From NCBI GenBank assembly GCA_963818505.1, contig CAWFSJ010000005.1, positions 558,001-622,000 on the forward strand: 64,000 nt of DNA, in the 5' to 3' direction. Positions 18,501-26,463 of this stretch are shown piece after piece. A program made the position numbers and the translations under genes. The DNA comes from JADKAV01 sp963818505 (lineage in GTDB: Bacteria; Actinomycetota; Actinomycetes; S36-B12; UBA10799). The notes beneath the pieces were generated by a model. The model saw only the letters and a program-made list of their open reading frames with translations, was not told the DNA's origin and did no database searches. Within the stretch, counting starts at the first letter, position 1; each line of letters starts with the position of its first letter.

Positions 18501-20658
18501 TGCGGGTCTCAAGGTCAGCCGTGGGCGCATGCTTCTTGGCCACGCTGAAGGCGTCGACGACCAGGAACCGGATCCGCTTGTCGCGGATCGTGCGACGGGC
18601 GTGCCGGGGGAGTTCGCGCCAGACGTCCTCGGGCGAAAGGTCGGACTGCAGGATGAACGTGCCGCCCTCGACCAGTCCCTTGAGCGGGTTCGCGTGGATG
18701 AATGCGCGGTGATCCGGAGATACGACGACCTCGACGTCCTCGAGTTCGGCATTGGTGATCAGCACGGGTTCCGGGCTCAGCGTTATGTAGTAGTTGGTGG
18801 GCGCGCCGCTCTTCTCCGAGCCGTACTTCGGTGCGGACTTGGAGTGCATCCCGAGCACTCCGGCGAGGATGTCGGTCAGCAACTTGCCCGTGGCGATCGT
18901 GCCGTATCCGCCCACGGAGTGGAACCGGATCCGAATCGCGCTCGCCGGTAGCAGCACAGGGTTGGGCGCGGTCTGCAGCGCCATCAATTCGGTCTCCGGG
19001 TAGGCCGCTCGCAACCGGTCCTGCACGTCAGCCATCTGCGCCGACGACGTTTGGGAGAAGAACTGCGAGCCCAGGTAGATCAGCGGTGCACTTTCCGGTT
19101 CGGCCATCTGCTCGAAAGCGGCGATGATGTGCCGGGGCTGCACGTCGTGTCCGCCGAGGCCGAAGATCGCGGTCGTCAGGCGCGGCTGCTCGGCAAGCGC
19201 CGGGATGCCGTCGTGGCGCTGGCCCACGGCGTTGGCCGTCGCCCGGAACAGGGCTTGGGTGACGAGGCTGGTCAGCGCAGTCTGGTCCGAACGCTCCAGG
19301 ACTGTGATCGCCTTCGAACCCGAAATCGCTTCGATGAGTTCGGCCTCCGGGAAGGGCTGGAGCAACTTGACCGAGACCACGCCGACCTTCATGCCGCGCT
19401 CTCGCAGGACGGGCAGCACAGCACGCACGTCGTCGGTGATCGAGCCCAGGCCGATCATGATGTAGTCAGCGTCTTCGCAGTCGTAGGCCATCACAGGGGA
19501 GTATGTGCGTCCCGTGAGATCGGAATACTCGGCCATCGCCTGACGGGTCAACGCGGGAACGGCGTTGGCGAAGTGGGTCCGGTGGTCGGCAGCGCCGGCC
19601 TGGAAGTCAGGCTGGTTCTGGACCGCGCCGGTCAAGCCCGGGGTGTTGACGTCGACCAGGGCGGGCACAAGCTGGCGGGTGCCCTTCTCGAAGGCGTTTA
19701 GCCACTGGCGTCGCCATTGGCCCTGCAGTTCCTCCGGCACGAACCGCAGCGTGCTTTCGATCATGTCCCCGGCGTTGTCGGTCTCGACCTGATCGGCGAC
19801 GTCGTCGATGTGGGCGGTCAGCGCGGCGAGGTCCGCGGGCCGGAAGTCGTCTCGGTGACGTTCGAGGTACTGAGTCAACTGGAAGACGCGGCCCTTCGCG
19901 CCGAACAGCACGTCCTGGGCCACGGTTGGGCTCTTGATCCGGCCGGCCGGGTCGCCGAGGTACTCACGCAGCAACTCCGGCTCGGGCAGCAGAGCCTCGC
20001 TGAGCATGTGGCTGGTGGAGAACCCGTCCATGGCGTTGGCCACGGGGATCAAGGACAAGGCGGAGGTCCGGTAGGAGATGGCTGCGAGGTCAGCGGCCTC
20101 CTGCGGGTTGGAGCCGAACAGGATCGTGTAGCCCGCAGAGAGCAGGGCATATACGTCGTCGTGGCCGGCCATGACGTTCAGCGAATGTTTGGACACCACA
20201 CGCGCCGCCACCTGCAGCACGAAGCCACCGGTCTTCTTGCCGACGGTTACGTAGTGCGACTCCATCGCGTAGAGAATGCCCTGGCTCGACGAGGCATTGG
20301 AGATGAACTGCCCGCCGGTCAGCGCTGCACCGAGCGCGCCACTCTGTGCGGAGTGCTCGCCCTCCGGCTCGAAGAAGAACGGGTGCTTGCCCCACACGTT
20401 CACGGCGCCCTCGGCCCGGGCCGCCTCGAACAACTCGGAGATCTCGGTCGAGGGGGTGATGGGGTAGCCGATGACCCCACCGCAGACGTGGCGCATCACG
20501 TGGGCGATGGCGCCGTTGCCGTGGATCACGGCTGGCTGGCCGGGGTATGGGGGCTGGGGAAGTCGCGCGTGTACCACTTCGATGTCGGGAGCTTTAGGGT
20601 CGCTCTCCGGCACGTATGCGCTGTCCTCGTATCGGGTGGTTGTCTCGCCGTCGCTCAT
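15592..20658 (-). CDS. Fused 2-oxoacid (pyruvate):ferredoxin oxidoreductase, 1,688 residues
   Basis: All PFOR parts occur in one chain: the alpha-like pyrimidine domain (VIHGNGAIAHVMRHVCGGVI, 'GYPITPSTEISELFEAA'), the gamma domain ('IRFHSVGGYGTIATGKLL'), two 4Fe-4S motifs (CTGCMECALACP at about 876 and CTGCLECIEVCG at about 1008), and the beta ThDP domain with GGDGASYDIGFGAM at about 1260. A typical NifJ has about 1,170-1,200 residues, so this one is some 500 longer. The extra includes insertions, a long linker, and a C-terminal ferredoxin-like module (LCNDCGTCYQELPQFF, about 1624). It should oxidise pyruvate or another 2-oxoacid with CoA to acyl-CoA, CO2 and reduced ferredoxin. ATG 20658 is preferred over GTG 20688 because AGGTGAGG precedes it. 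It is translationally coupled to the NfnAB-like gene. Confidence 0.88.
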   Translation of the reverse strand: MSDGETTTRYEDSAYVPESDPKAPDIEVVHARLPQPPYPGQPAVIHGNGAIAHVMRHVCGGVIGYPITPSTEISELFEAARAEGAVNVWGKHPFFFEPEGEHSAQSGALGAALTGGQFISNASSSQGILYAMESHYVTVGKKTGGFVLQVAARVVSKHSLNVMAGHDDVYALLSAGYTILFGSNPQEAADLAAISYRTSALSLIPVANAMDGFSTSHMLSEALLPEPELLREYLGDPAGRIKSPTVAQDVLFGAKGRVFQLTQYLERHRDDFRPADLAALTAHIDDVADQVETDNAGDMIESTLRFVPEELQGQWRRQWLNAFEKGTRQLVPALVDVNTPGLTGAVQNQPDFQAGAADHRTHFANAVPALTRQAMAEYSDLTGRTYSPVMAYDCEDADYIMIGLGSITDDVRAVLPVLRERGMKVGVVSVKLLQPFPEAELIEAISGSKAITVLERSDQTALTSLVTQALFRATANAVGQRHDGIPALAEQPRLTTAIFGLGGHDVQPRHIIAAFEQMAEPESAPLIYLGSQFFSQTSSAQMADVQDRLRAAYPETELMALQTAPNPVLLPASAIRIRFHSVGGYGTIATGKLLTDILAGVLGMHSKSAPKYGSEKSGAPTNYYITLSPEPVLITNAELEDVEVVVSPDHRAFIHANPLKGLVEGGTFILQSDLSPEDVWRELPRHARRTIRDKRIRFLVVDAFSVAKKHAPTADLETRMMGIAFIGAVVGHVDRVSGGAAEEDIAEKVHAQILKKFGGKGEAVVEGNMSVIRDGMAATRVVEYDTPFFLAIDENPPVALRHSVAPSAAMCATAASTAGLFDPAYYENATARPFREGTIAEAPVLPGAGLFMPAGTAAAKDKGLFRRTVPAFDFATCTGCMECALACPDAAIPNVVHEIHDLILTGIRELDITEPQRDALRAHVYTLAEQVRESYRQDKTARPFDEIVAQVGAGIDWGQPTLQRNFDRLVTKLATYPVSRTRPFFDAMEGSVAGTGALFAATVDPWKCTGCLECIEVCGPGALAAVDEDTDVLATLQDRFEFMGALPNTPARFLEDSTSPDGDLKRLMLDRSNFYSTTGGHGACRGCGEVTAIRLVMATSHALADDRRRAHQRELEGLVLALRNKLDTVDDEQRRRRIEGALTTLESRLYLYEGGPTGNGPAPVVIANATGCSSVYASTMPYNSYSDPWVNSLFQDSAPLAKGIFEGISAQMNADVRALRIAALELDDAYDEARDEPVLRTLSWEKFTPEELALLPTVMSLGGDGASYDIGFGAMSRILASDTPLKMLVLDSGAYSNTGGQASTSSFTGQDSDLSRFGGSHSGKHEARKELALLASFHPHVYACSTSTAFHGHFLATTVEYLGYAKAPAVMNVYTPCGSEHGIPESSSNARARMAVESRMHPLFVHDPRRGTTMREWFSIDGNPDADKNWTTTTLEYLDEEGGLQLLTTPLTPAEFALGEVRFKKQFRKVTPQEQEIAIPIDEYVELPADRRSAHLPFVYATDEGRHLIKVACSHSIVSLVEDRRRYWQTLQYLSGVHEAQLTALHRADIEELRSRYDEAAAARESSLDDIARAMSELASSSRAPGGATLPAMSTPGTTTAAPVDTAPAETGHGPIWIDTADEGLCNDCGTCYQELPQFFAKTTVVIDGQAQVIARMIPGAAESVEVTPEIAKRIDRVRANCDAEIIR

Positions 20659-20672
20659 AGACCTCACCTTTC

Positions 20673-20701
20673 GAGACAAGTCTCCCACTTCCAGTTGTCA
20701 A
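20673..20701 (-). promoter_or_regulatory. Promoter of the ferredoxin oxidoreductase operon with palindrome
   Basis: On the minus strand a perfect TTGACA (20696-20701) is followed 17 bases later by TGTCTC (20673-20678). The latter is half of the palindrome GAGAC-AA-GTCTC (20673-20684). A regulator bound to it would cover the -10 region. The -10 itself is weak, suggesting a need for activation or another sigma factor. The remaining bases to 20752 show nothing further. Confidence 0.4.
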
Positions 20702-20752
20702 ACTCGCAGCGTCATCAACATTTTCAGCGTCGACTGCGTGGCGCCCGAACGT

Positions 20753-21229
20753 CTAGACCAGAACCACCAGGCTGCCGACCCACAGACCCGCCGCCAACAG
20801 GCACGAACCGAACTCGATGAGCACCGACCAGCCGGCGGACTTCATCGCCTGCATGGTGGTGGGCCAGGCGTCCTTGAACGTCTTGAGCCGGAAGGCTTCG
20901 GACAGGAAGACACCCACGATGAACCCGACGATCAGACCGACCACGGGGATGATGAAGAAGCCGACGATGCCCGAAAGAGCACCCACGATGAGCACCCAGT
21001 TCGGCACGCCGCTGGCTTTGAGTTGCTTGCCGGGGATCAGGTACTTGAGTAGTTGTCCCACCCCGATGATCGCGACGGCGCCGATCGCCACCGCCCAGGC
21101 GGTCGTCCCGCCGGTCAGGATCGCCCACACGATCACGGCGCCTGCGACAAGCAGCGCGCCAGGCAGGATCGGAACAACAGTTCCGAACAGCCCGACAAGG
21201 ATCGCAAGGCCCACCAGCAGGTTGGTCAT
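20753..21229 (-). CDS. DUF456 family membrane protein
   Basis: The 158-residue protein is almost wholly hydrophobic, with alternating membrane helices and glycine-rich turns ('PILPGALLVAGAVIVWAILT', 'FFIIPVVGLIVGFIVGVFL'), the pattern of DUF456 proteins. Their function is unknown; a glycine-zipper-like repeat in the second half may aid helix packing. It is separated from the ferredoxin oxidoreductase by 94 bases and follows a small anchored protein by 12, so it probably ends a short transcript with the gene upstream. Confidence 0.7.
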   Translation of the reverse strand: MTNLLVGLAILVGLFGTVVPILPGALLVAGAVIVWAILTGGTTAWAVAIGAVAIIGVGQLLKYLIPGKQLKASGVPNWVLIVGALSGIVGFFIIPVVGLIVGFIVGVFLSEAFRLKTFKDAWPTTMQAMKSAGWSVLIEFGSCLLAAGLWVGSLVVLV

Positions 21230-21241
21230 GCGTTCAGTGTC

Positions 21242-21691
21242 TCAGCGAGCGTTCAGCTTCTCGAACGAGCCGAGTACCTGGTTGACGCCCAACATCGACT
21301 TGTCCTTGTCGAGTTCCTCGGAACCCTCGCCAACCATGCGCAGTCCATCGATCCCCTCGGCCAGCATGCGACGGGCTTGGGGGTCCTCGATCTCGTCGAG
21401 GCGTGGTTCCAGTTCACCGGAGACCTGCTGCAGGTGACGTCCCATCGCCTTCATCTTGCCGAACTGCAGCTTCGAGGCCATCTCCTGCAATTGGGCCATC
21501 TCGGCTGCCGCGTTTCCGAGGTCGGTCTGGAGCGCGAAGATGCGCTGCTCGTCCGTCGCTCCCTCTTCGAAGGTGGGGGCGGTGTAATTGGCGTACGAGG
21601 TCGTCGTGGTGAACATGTAGTTGTACGCCACAGCGCCCCCAGCGGCCAGCAGGAGGGCCAGACTCAGAACTACGATCACGCGACGGGTCAT
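21242..21691 (-). CDS. Membrane-anchored hypothetical protein
   Basis: I do not recognise this 149-residue protein. An N-terminal signal anchor (VIVVLSLALLLAAGGAVAYN) is followed by a soluble, charged, largely helical region ('LGNAAAEMAQLQEMASKLQF') that may form a coiled coil outside the membrane. There are no cysteines or catalytic motifs. ATG 21691 is taken as start; TTG 21709 would add six residues. It lies between DUF456 and VKOR genes on the same strand. Confidence 0.55.
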   Translation of the reverse strand: MTRRVIVVLSLALLLAAGGAVAYNYMFTTTTSYANYTAPTFEEGATDEQRIFALQTDLGNAAAEMAQLQEMASKLQFGKMKAMGRHLQQVSGELEPRLDEIEDPQARRMLAEGIDGLRMVGEGSEELDKDKSMLGVNQVLGSFEKLNAR

Positions 21692-21727
21692 ACCAAGGTC
21701 ATTCCCCAAGGGTTACTTGGCCAAACC

Positions 21728-22339
21728 TTACAGCCAGATCCCGGCGAACAACATCGCAGCGATGACGGCCGCCCAGCCCAGGACGATCAGCACATCCCAG
21801 CCGCCGGTGGCCAGCCGAGAGGCGAGCCGTTGGACCCCGCCGGACCCGTTGGCCGAGACCATCCGGTTGGTGCCCAGCACGATCGTGAGGACTGCCGCAG
21901 CGCACACCGTGCAGAACGGGCACAGGGAGCCGATCGAATACGCGACCTCGAACATGTACCAGGTCAGGAACGCCGCGAAGAACACCGCAAGCCCCAGCAT
22001 CGCGTTGTGGAACCCGGCGACCAACCGTCCGCCCGAACCGACAACAGCCCCGGCCGTCGCAAGCACTGCGAACATGATCACGCCCAGTAGAGCGTTGGGT
22101 GGCCCGAGCACGCTGGACTGCCAGGCCAGCAGGACCGGGGAACACCCCACGGTTGAGCTGATGTCGCAGAAGGAACCCGCGGCAGGGTCCTTGAGCAGTG
22201 CGATCTTGTCCATGATGGTGATCGATCCGGACACGATGCCGATCGCACCCGCGCCAGCGGCCAGCCAGCCCCAAGAGCGGGTCGTGTCGCGTGCAGGATC
22301 TGTGATGGGGACGTCGAGGACTTCCTGTGTAGCGCTCAC
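21728..22339 (-). CDS. Vitamin K epoxide reductase (VKOR) family protein
   Basis: The 203-residue membrane protein has a conserved cysteine pair in 'FCDISSTVGCSPVLLAWQSS' and the redox-active CxxC in 'GSLCPFCTVCAAAV', within four predicted helices. Bacterial VKOR homologues reoxidise DsbA-like thioredoxins using quinone, driving disulfide formation in exported proteins. The many cysteine-bearing secreted enzymes in this window are plausible clients. No DsbA partner is adjacent. GTG 22339 is the start; the upstream M20 gene stops at 22347, giving an operon-like spacing. Confidence 0.85.
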   Translation of the reverse strand: MSATQEVLDVPITDPARDTTRSWGWLAAGAGAIGIVSGSITIMDKIALLKDPAAGSFCDISSTVGCSPVLLAWQSSVLGPPNALLGVIMFAVLATAGAVVGSGGRLVAGFHNAMLGLAVFFAAFLTWYMFEVAYSIGSLCPFCTVCAAAVLTIVLGTNRMVSANGSGGVQRLASRLATGGWDVLIVLGWAAVIAAMLFAGIWL

Positions 22340-22346
22340 ACCACCA

Positions 22347-23696
22347 TTATCGGACGGTTCCGTCCCGTTCGATACCCCCGAATTCCTCGAGGAACAGCAC
22401 CTGCGCCAGCACCGCCCGTTCCAGTTCGGCGAGGTCGACGCTCTCGTTCGGGGCGTGAATGCGTGCCATCGGATCCTGCGCGCCGAAGAGCAGGATCTCG
22501 GCGTCGGGGACGGCAGCTCGTAATGAGTCGATCAGCGGGATCGAACCGCCCGCGCCGATCTCCTGAGCCGGTTTTCCATAGGCCTGCTGCATGGCCCGAC
22601 GGGCGGCCGCATACGCGGGACCGGTGGTTTCGACCATTACCCCTTGGCCTACAGCGTCCGGCGTGACCGTCACCTTGACCCCCCAAGGTGCGTGCCTCTG
22701 AAGATGCCGGACCAAAGCCGAGCGCGCTGCCAGTGCGTCCTGGTCCGGTGGAACCCGCAACGAGACGCGGGCGCGGGCGAACGCGATGACGGCGTTGATG
22801 GCACCCTCGGTCGCCGGGGCGTCGATACCGGTAACACTGACGACCGGCTTGCTGAACAGCCGCGAGGCGATGCTGCCGGTCCCGACCAGCGGTTGATCGG
22901 GTTCAACGCCTGCCAACTCCCGGAAGTCCGCCTCCGCGAACTCGGGGCCGTCCCAGTCGAAGCCGGTGATGCCGTCGATACAGGTGTCACCATTGGCATC
23001 GCGCATGGTGGCCAGCAGCGCGATCAATGCCATCAAGGCGTCCGGGGACGGACCGCCGAACATGCCCGAATGCACCGATCCCTGCAACGTCCGGCACTCG
23101 ACCATGACCCCACCCATTCCGCGCAGGGCCGTGGTGAACGTGGGCTCGTTGAGCCGGGCGTTACCTACGTCCGCGACCACGATCGCGTCGGCTGCAAATA
23201 CCTCCGGATGTTCACGCGGATAGTCCGCGAAGGGTCCGCCCCACTCCTCATCCCCCTCGACAACCACCCTCACGGTGCACGGGGGTTTGCCGTCGAACGC
23301 GCGCATCAGCGCGGCGTGCATGACCACGCCGGACTTGTCGTCGGCAGCACCTCGCCCATACAGGCGCCCTTCGCGCACGGTCGGTTCGAAGGGCGGCGAG
23401 AGCCACAGGGATTCATCACCACCTGGCTGTACGTCGTAGTGGGCGTACAACAGCACCGTCTTTGAGCCGGGAGGTCCCGGTGTCTGCGCCAGAACAGCCG
23501 GCTTGCCGCCGGGGATCTCGATGCGCTCAACCGTGGCGTACCCAGCGGCCTCGAGGATTTCGATCACCTTGTCGCAGGCCCGCTGGATGTCATCGTCGGG
23601 AAACCCCGGGAACGCACAGCCGGGGATCCGGACGAGGTCCTCGAGTTCGGCTCGGATCTGGGGCATATCGGCGGACACCCGCTCGCGGTGGCTCAT
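22347..23696 (-). CDS. M20 family metallo-dipeptidase
   Basis: The 449-residue protein shows M20 metal-binding blocks: LLYAHYDVQPGGDE (His and catalytic Asp), GRGAADDKSGVVMHAALM (bridging Asp), VEGDEEWGG (catalytic and metal Glu) and a C-terminal 'GAQDPMARIHAPNESVDLAE' with the last His. It most resembles the cytosolic dipeptidase (DapE/CNDP-like) branch. It should hydrolyse dipeptides with two zinc ions. ATG 23696 is chosen because family members begin shortly before this segment; a longer in-frame start lacks a ribosome site. Confidence 0.87.
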   Translation of the reverse strand: MSHRERVSADMPQIRAELEDLVRIPGCAFPGFPDDDIQRACDKVIEILEAAGYATVERIEIPGGKPAVLAQTPGPPGSKTVLLYAHYDVQPGGDESLWLSPPFEPTVREGRLYGRGAADDKSGVVMHAALMRAFDGKPPCTVRVVVEGDEEWGGPFADYPREHPEVFAADAIVVADVGNARLNEPTFTTALRGMGGVMVECRTLQGSVHSGMFGGPSPDALMALIALLATMRDANGDTCIDGITGFDWDGPEFAEADFRELAGVEPDQPLVGTGSIASRLFSKPVVSVTGIDAPATEGAINAVIAFARARVSLRVPPDQDALAARSALVRHLQRHAPWGVKVTVTPDAVGQGVMVETTGPAYAAARRAMQQAYGKPAQEIGAGGSIPLIDSLRAAVPDAEILLFGAQDPMARIHAPNESVDLAELERAVLAQVLFLEEFGGIERDGTVR

Positions 23697-23762
23697 GTCG
23701 CCAGTGTGTCGTGGAAGCCCTGCGGGATTCAGGCAATCTAGTTGCCCGAAATCCACATTGCC

Positions 23763-24536
23763 TCAAGCCGGCGTGGAGGGCACCCACGGCGCGGGCTGTT
23801 TGCTGAGGAACGCGATCATCCCCGCCTTGGCCTCGTCGCTGTTGAACAAGTGCGCCGAGACCTCGGCTGTCCATTTGAACGCCTCGGTCCGAGGCATCCC
23901 CGGAACCTTGCGCAACAACTCCTTGGTCGCGCGCAGTGCCTGCGGCCCGCCATTGCGCAGAGCGTCTGTGTATCTGGTCACCGCCGCGTCCAGCTCGTCA
24001 CGGGGGACGGCGCGATTGATCAAGCCGGCCTCCGCCGCACGCGCGGCCGAAACCCGCTCGCCCAACAGCAGCAACTCGATCCCGTCGCGCCGGTTCATCC
24101 GGTCCAGGCAGACGACTGAGATCACCGCCGGGGCCACGCCAACACGAACCTCGGAGAACGCGAAGTGCACGTCGTCAGCGGCCACCGCGAAGTCACAAGC
24201 GGCAACCAGGCCGTTACCCCCACCCGCGACATGGCCCTGAACTCGCGCGATGGTGGGCTTGTGGCAATCCAGGATCCCCTCAAGAACGGCTACCAGAGCC
24301 ATCGGCCCCGCGTCAGTGAACGAGTCCCCACTCGCAGCCGATGCGCCCTTCAAGTCCGCTCCGGCGCAGAACGCCCGGCCTTCGGCGGCCAGCACGACGA
24401 CGCGGACGTTCGCGTCCTCGCCGGCCCGCTGCAGACCGTCGGACACCGCAGCCATCGTGTCGGGATCCAGCACGTTGCGGGCATCCGGGTTGTCCAGCGT
24501 CAGGGTGGCGACGCCGTCGGCGACCTCGTATCTCAT
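23763..24536 (-). CDS. Enoyl-CoA hydratase/isomerase family protein
   Basis: The 257-residue crotonase-fold protein has the oxyanion-hole sequence AFCAGADLKG and the second loop 'GHVAGGGNGLVAACDFAVAA', followed by 'FSEVRVGVAPAVIS'. The length is standard. Its ATG overlaps the stop of the acyl-CoA dehydrogenase (ATGA), and both belong to the Atu/Liu-type operator regulon. The likely role is hydration of an enoyl-CoA or hydrolysis/lyase chemistry in the isoprenoid or leucine route, such as isohexenylglutaconyl-CoA or methylglutaconyl-CoA hydration. Which of these applies cannot be decided from sequence. Confidence 0.85.
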   Translation of the reverse strand: MRYEVADGVATLTLDNPDARNVLDPDTMAAVSDGLQRAGEDANVRVVVLAAEGRAFCAGADLKGASAASGDSFTDAGPMALVAVLEGILDCHKPTIARVQGHVAGGGNGLVAACDFAVAADDVHFAFSEVRVGVAPAVISVVCLDRMNRRDGIELLLLGERVSAARAAEAGLINRAVPRDELDAAVTRYTDALRNGGPQALRATKELLRKVPGMPRTEAFKWTAEVSAHLFNSDEAKAGMIAFLSKQPAPWVPSTPA

Positions 24537-25681
24537 TTGCGTCCCATGCCTTCCAACAGTGCCAGCACCCGCAGCATGACCTCGTCCGCGCCGCCACCAA
24601 TAGACGTCAACCGGGAGTCGCGGAAGTAGCGCGCCGGCCAATTCTCCTCGGCGTAACCCATGCCGCCGTGGAACTGCACGCAGGTGTCGGCCACCACGCG
24701 CTGCAGGCGACCGGCCTTGAGCTTGGCGATCGTCGAGATCTTCGTGACGTCCTCGCCGTCGATGTAGCGCTGTGCGCACGAGCGGTTGTACGACTCGAGC
24801 ACGTCGACGTCGGCGTACAGCTCGGCGAGCTTGTACTGCAGGTACTGATTGGCCAGGAGCGGCTTGCCGAAAGCCTCTCGCTGCTGCAGGTAGTCCTTGG
24901 TCTTGTCCAGCGCCTTACGCATGCTCGCCACGGCCATGTACGCACCGATCAACCGCTCGTCGAGGAACTGGACCATCTGCTGCTGGAATCCGCGGCCCAC
25001 CTCCCCGATGGTGTTGGACACCGGTACCCGGACGTCGTCGAAGACCAACTCCGCGGTGTCGCTTGACCAGTTACCCATCTTCTCGATCTTGCGACCAACG
25101 CTGAATCCGGGTGTGGAGGTGGGGACGATGATCTGGCTCATCCCGGCGTAGCCGCCCTCGTCGGAAGTACGTACGAGCAGGCACAACCAGTCGGCCTGCG
25201 TGCCGTTGGTGATCCACATCTTGCGGCCGTTGATCACCCACTCGTCACCGTCGCGCACGGCCTTGGTACGGATGCCTGCCACGTCGGAACCCGCGTCGGG
25301 CTCGCTGACGCCGATCGCTGCGACCATCTCGCCGCGCAGGGCCGGTTCGAGGTAGGCGCGCTTCAACTCGGGACTCCCGTACATCGCCAAGGACGGGGTG
25401 GCCATGCCGGCCTGCACGGCGATCGCCATCGGCACGCCTGCGCAGTCGATCCGGCCCAGTTCTTCGGCCAGCACGAGGGTGTAGGAGTGGTCGGCTCCCT
25501 GGCCGCCGAACTGCGGGTCGTACTCCAGGCCCAGGGCCCCGATCTCAGCGAGCTTGGAGAAGACCTGCTTGGCCGGGAAGATCCCGGCCGCCTCCCACTC
25601 GTCGACATGGGGGTTGATGTCGTTGTCCACCACCTGGCGTACGGCTTTGCGGAACTGCTCGTGCTCCTCGGTGAATTTCAT
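24533..25681 (-). CDS. Acyl-CoA dehydrogenase (Atu/Liu pathway)
   Basis: The 382-residue flavoprotein has canonical ACAD blocks: 'AIGVSEPDAGSDVAGIRTKA', WVINGRKMWITNGTQADWLC, 'QFHGGMGYAEENWPARYFRD' and a C-terminal SIGGGADEVMLRVLA. It introduces an alpha-beta double bond into an acyl-CoA and passes electrons to ETF. Placement with a biotin-dependent carboxylase, AtuA and enoyl-CoA hydratase suggests a branched substrate such as isovaleryl-CoA or citronellyl-CoA. Unlike its regulon partners it has a 5' leader with GATGAGGTG before ATG 25681. Confidence 0.88.
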   Translation of the reverse strand: MKFTEEHEQFRKAVRQVVDNDINPHVDEWEAAGIFPAKQVFSKLAEIGALGLEYDPQFGGQGADHSYTLVLAEELGRIDCAGVPMAIAVQAGMATPSLAMYGSPELKRAYLEPALRGEMVAAIGVSEPDAGSDVAGIRTKAVRDGDEWVINGRKMWITNGTQADWLCLLVRTSDEGGYAGMSQIIVPTSTPGFSVGRKIEKMGNWSSDTAELVFDDVRVPVSNTIGEVGRGFQQQMVQFLDERLIGAYMAVASMRKALDKTKDYLQQREAFGKPLLANQYLQYKLAELYADVDVLESYNRSCAQRYIDGEDVTKISTIAKLKAGRLQRVVADTCVQFHGGMGYAEENWPARYFRDSRLTSIGGGADEVMLRVLALLEGMGRK

Positions 25682-25704
25682 GGCACCTCATCTCGTAGAT
25701 CTAG

Positions 25705-25726
25705 AACTTGACGTTAGTGTCAAGTT
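25705..25726 (-). promoter_or_regulatory. 22-bp regulon operator, copy A (acyl-CoA dehydrogenase promoter)
   Basis: AACTTGAC-N6-GTCAAGTT is a perfect palindrome. On the minus strand -35 TTGACC (25735-25740), an 18-base spacer, and -10 TAACGT (25711-25716) place the -10 box inside the operator. Unlike the other three copies, this transcript has a leader of about 20 bases. Confidence 0.75.
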
Positions 25727-25881
25727 CGCGCCGGGGTCAAGGGCGAGAGCGCCTTTGGCAAGCACGGCCCATGCACGACCTGCACACCCACGGTCAGGGC
25801 AAGGGTCCGGGCCCACGGTCCGTCCGGGGAGTACAGCCGCGTGTGGCCGCCGCACCCGCATCACTGATCGAACCCGGCGCG

Positions 25882-26463
25882 TCAGGCCACCGGATCCAGC
25901 CCCAGCGCGTTGACCCACAGACGGGTCAAGGTCGCGTTGATGTCATCGGTCAGGGGGCGGTCCCAATAGCGCGAGAAGCCCTCGACCATGGCGCAGAGAG
26001 CGGTGGCCGTGACGTCGGCCGGCAGCTCATCGGGTACCCGGTGCTGCTCCTGCAGACGACGCAGGGCGGTGGACACACGCGCGTGGTAGGTGCGACGGAA
26101 CTCGTCAAGGCGCGCCCCTAAATCGGGGCTGGTGACTGCTGCCTGCTCGATGACCTGAAGCAGCCGGGAATTGTCGCGATACGCGAGTAGGTAGCGGCGG
26201 TTGGCCTCCTCGATGCGGGCCATGGGGTCCTTCGCAGAGGTGCGCAGGTCGTCGCGCAACTCCACGAGCAACTCGTCGATGACCTGCCCGAGGATCTCCT
26301 CCTTGGACTCGAAGTACGTGTACACGGTCCCGTGCGAGACCCCGGCGGCATCGGCGATGTCGTTCATCCGGCAGTCATCGAAACCCCGCTGCTCGAAGGC
26401 GCCCCGCGCGGCCTCCAGCAGCGCCGTGCGGGTACGGCGTCCACGCTCGGTGCGTGGATTCAC
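25882..26463 (-). CDS. TetR-family regulator, probable repressor of the Atu/Liu-like regulon
   Basis: The 193-residue protein has a TetR DNA-binding domain ('CRMNDIADAAGVSHGTVYTY', FESKEEIL) and a helical ligand domain ending 'RYWDRPLTDDINATLTRLWV'. GTG 26463 overlaps the stop of the atuA-like gene (GTGA), so it is co-expressed from the promoter containing operator copy B. Four near-identical palindromes in this neighbourhood control this gene and the catabolic genes. In Pseudomonas, AtuR and LiuR are cognate regulators of similar pathways, though LiuR is of another family. Autoregulation is inferred, not shown. Confidence 0.8.
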   Translation of the reverse strand: MNPRTERGRRTRTALLEAARGAFEQRGFDDCRMNDIADAAGVSHGTVYTYFESKEEILGQVIDELLVELRDDLRTSAKDPMARIEEANRRYLLAYRDNSRLLQVIEQAAVTSPDLGARLDEFRRTYHARVSTALRRLQEQHRVPDELPADVTATALCAMVEGFSRYWDRPLTDDINATLTRLWVNALGLDPVA

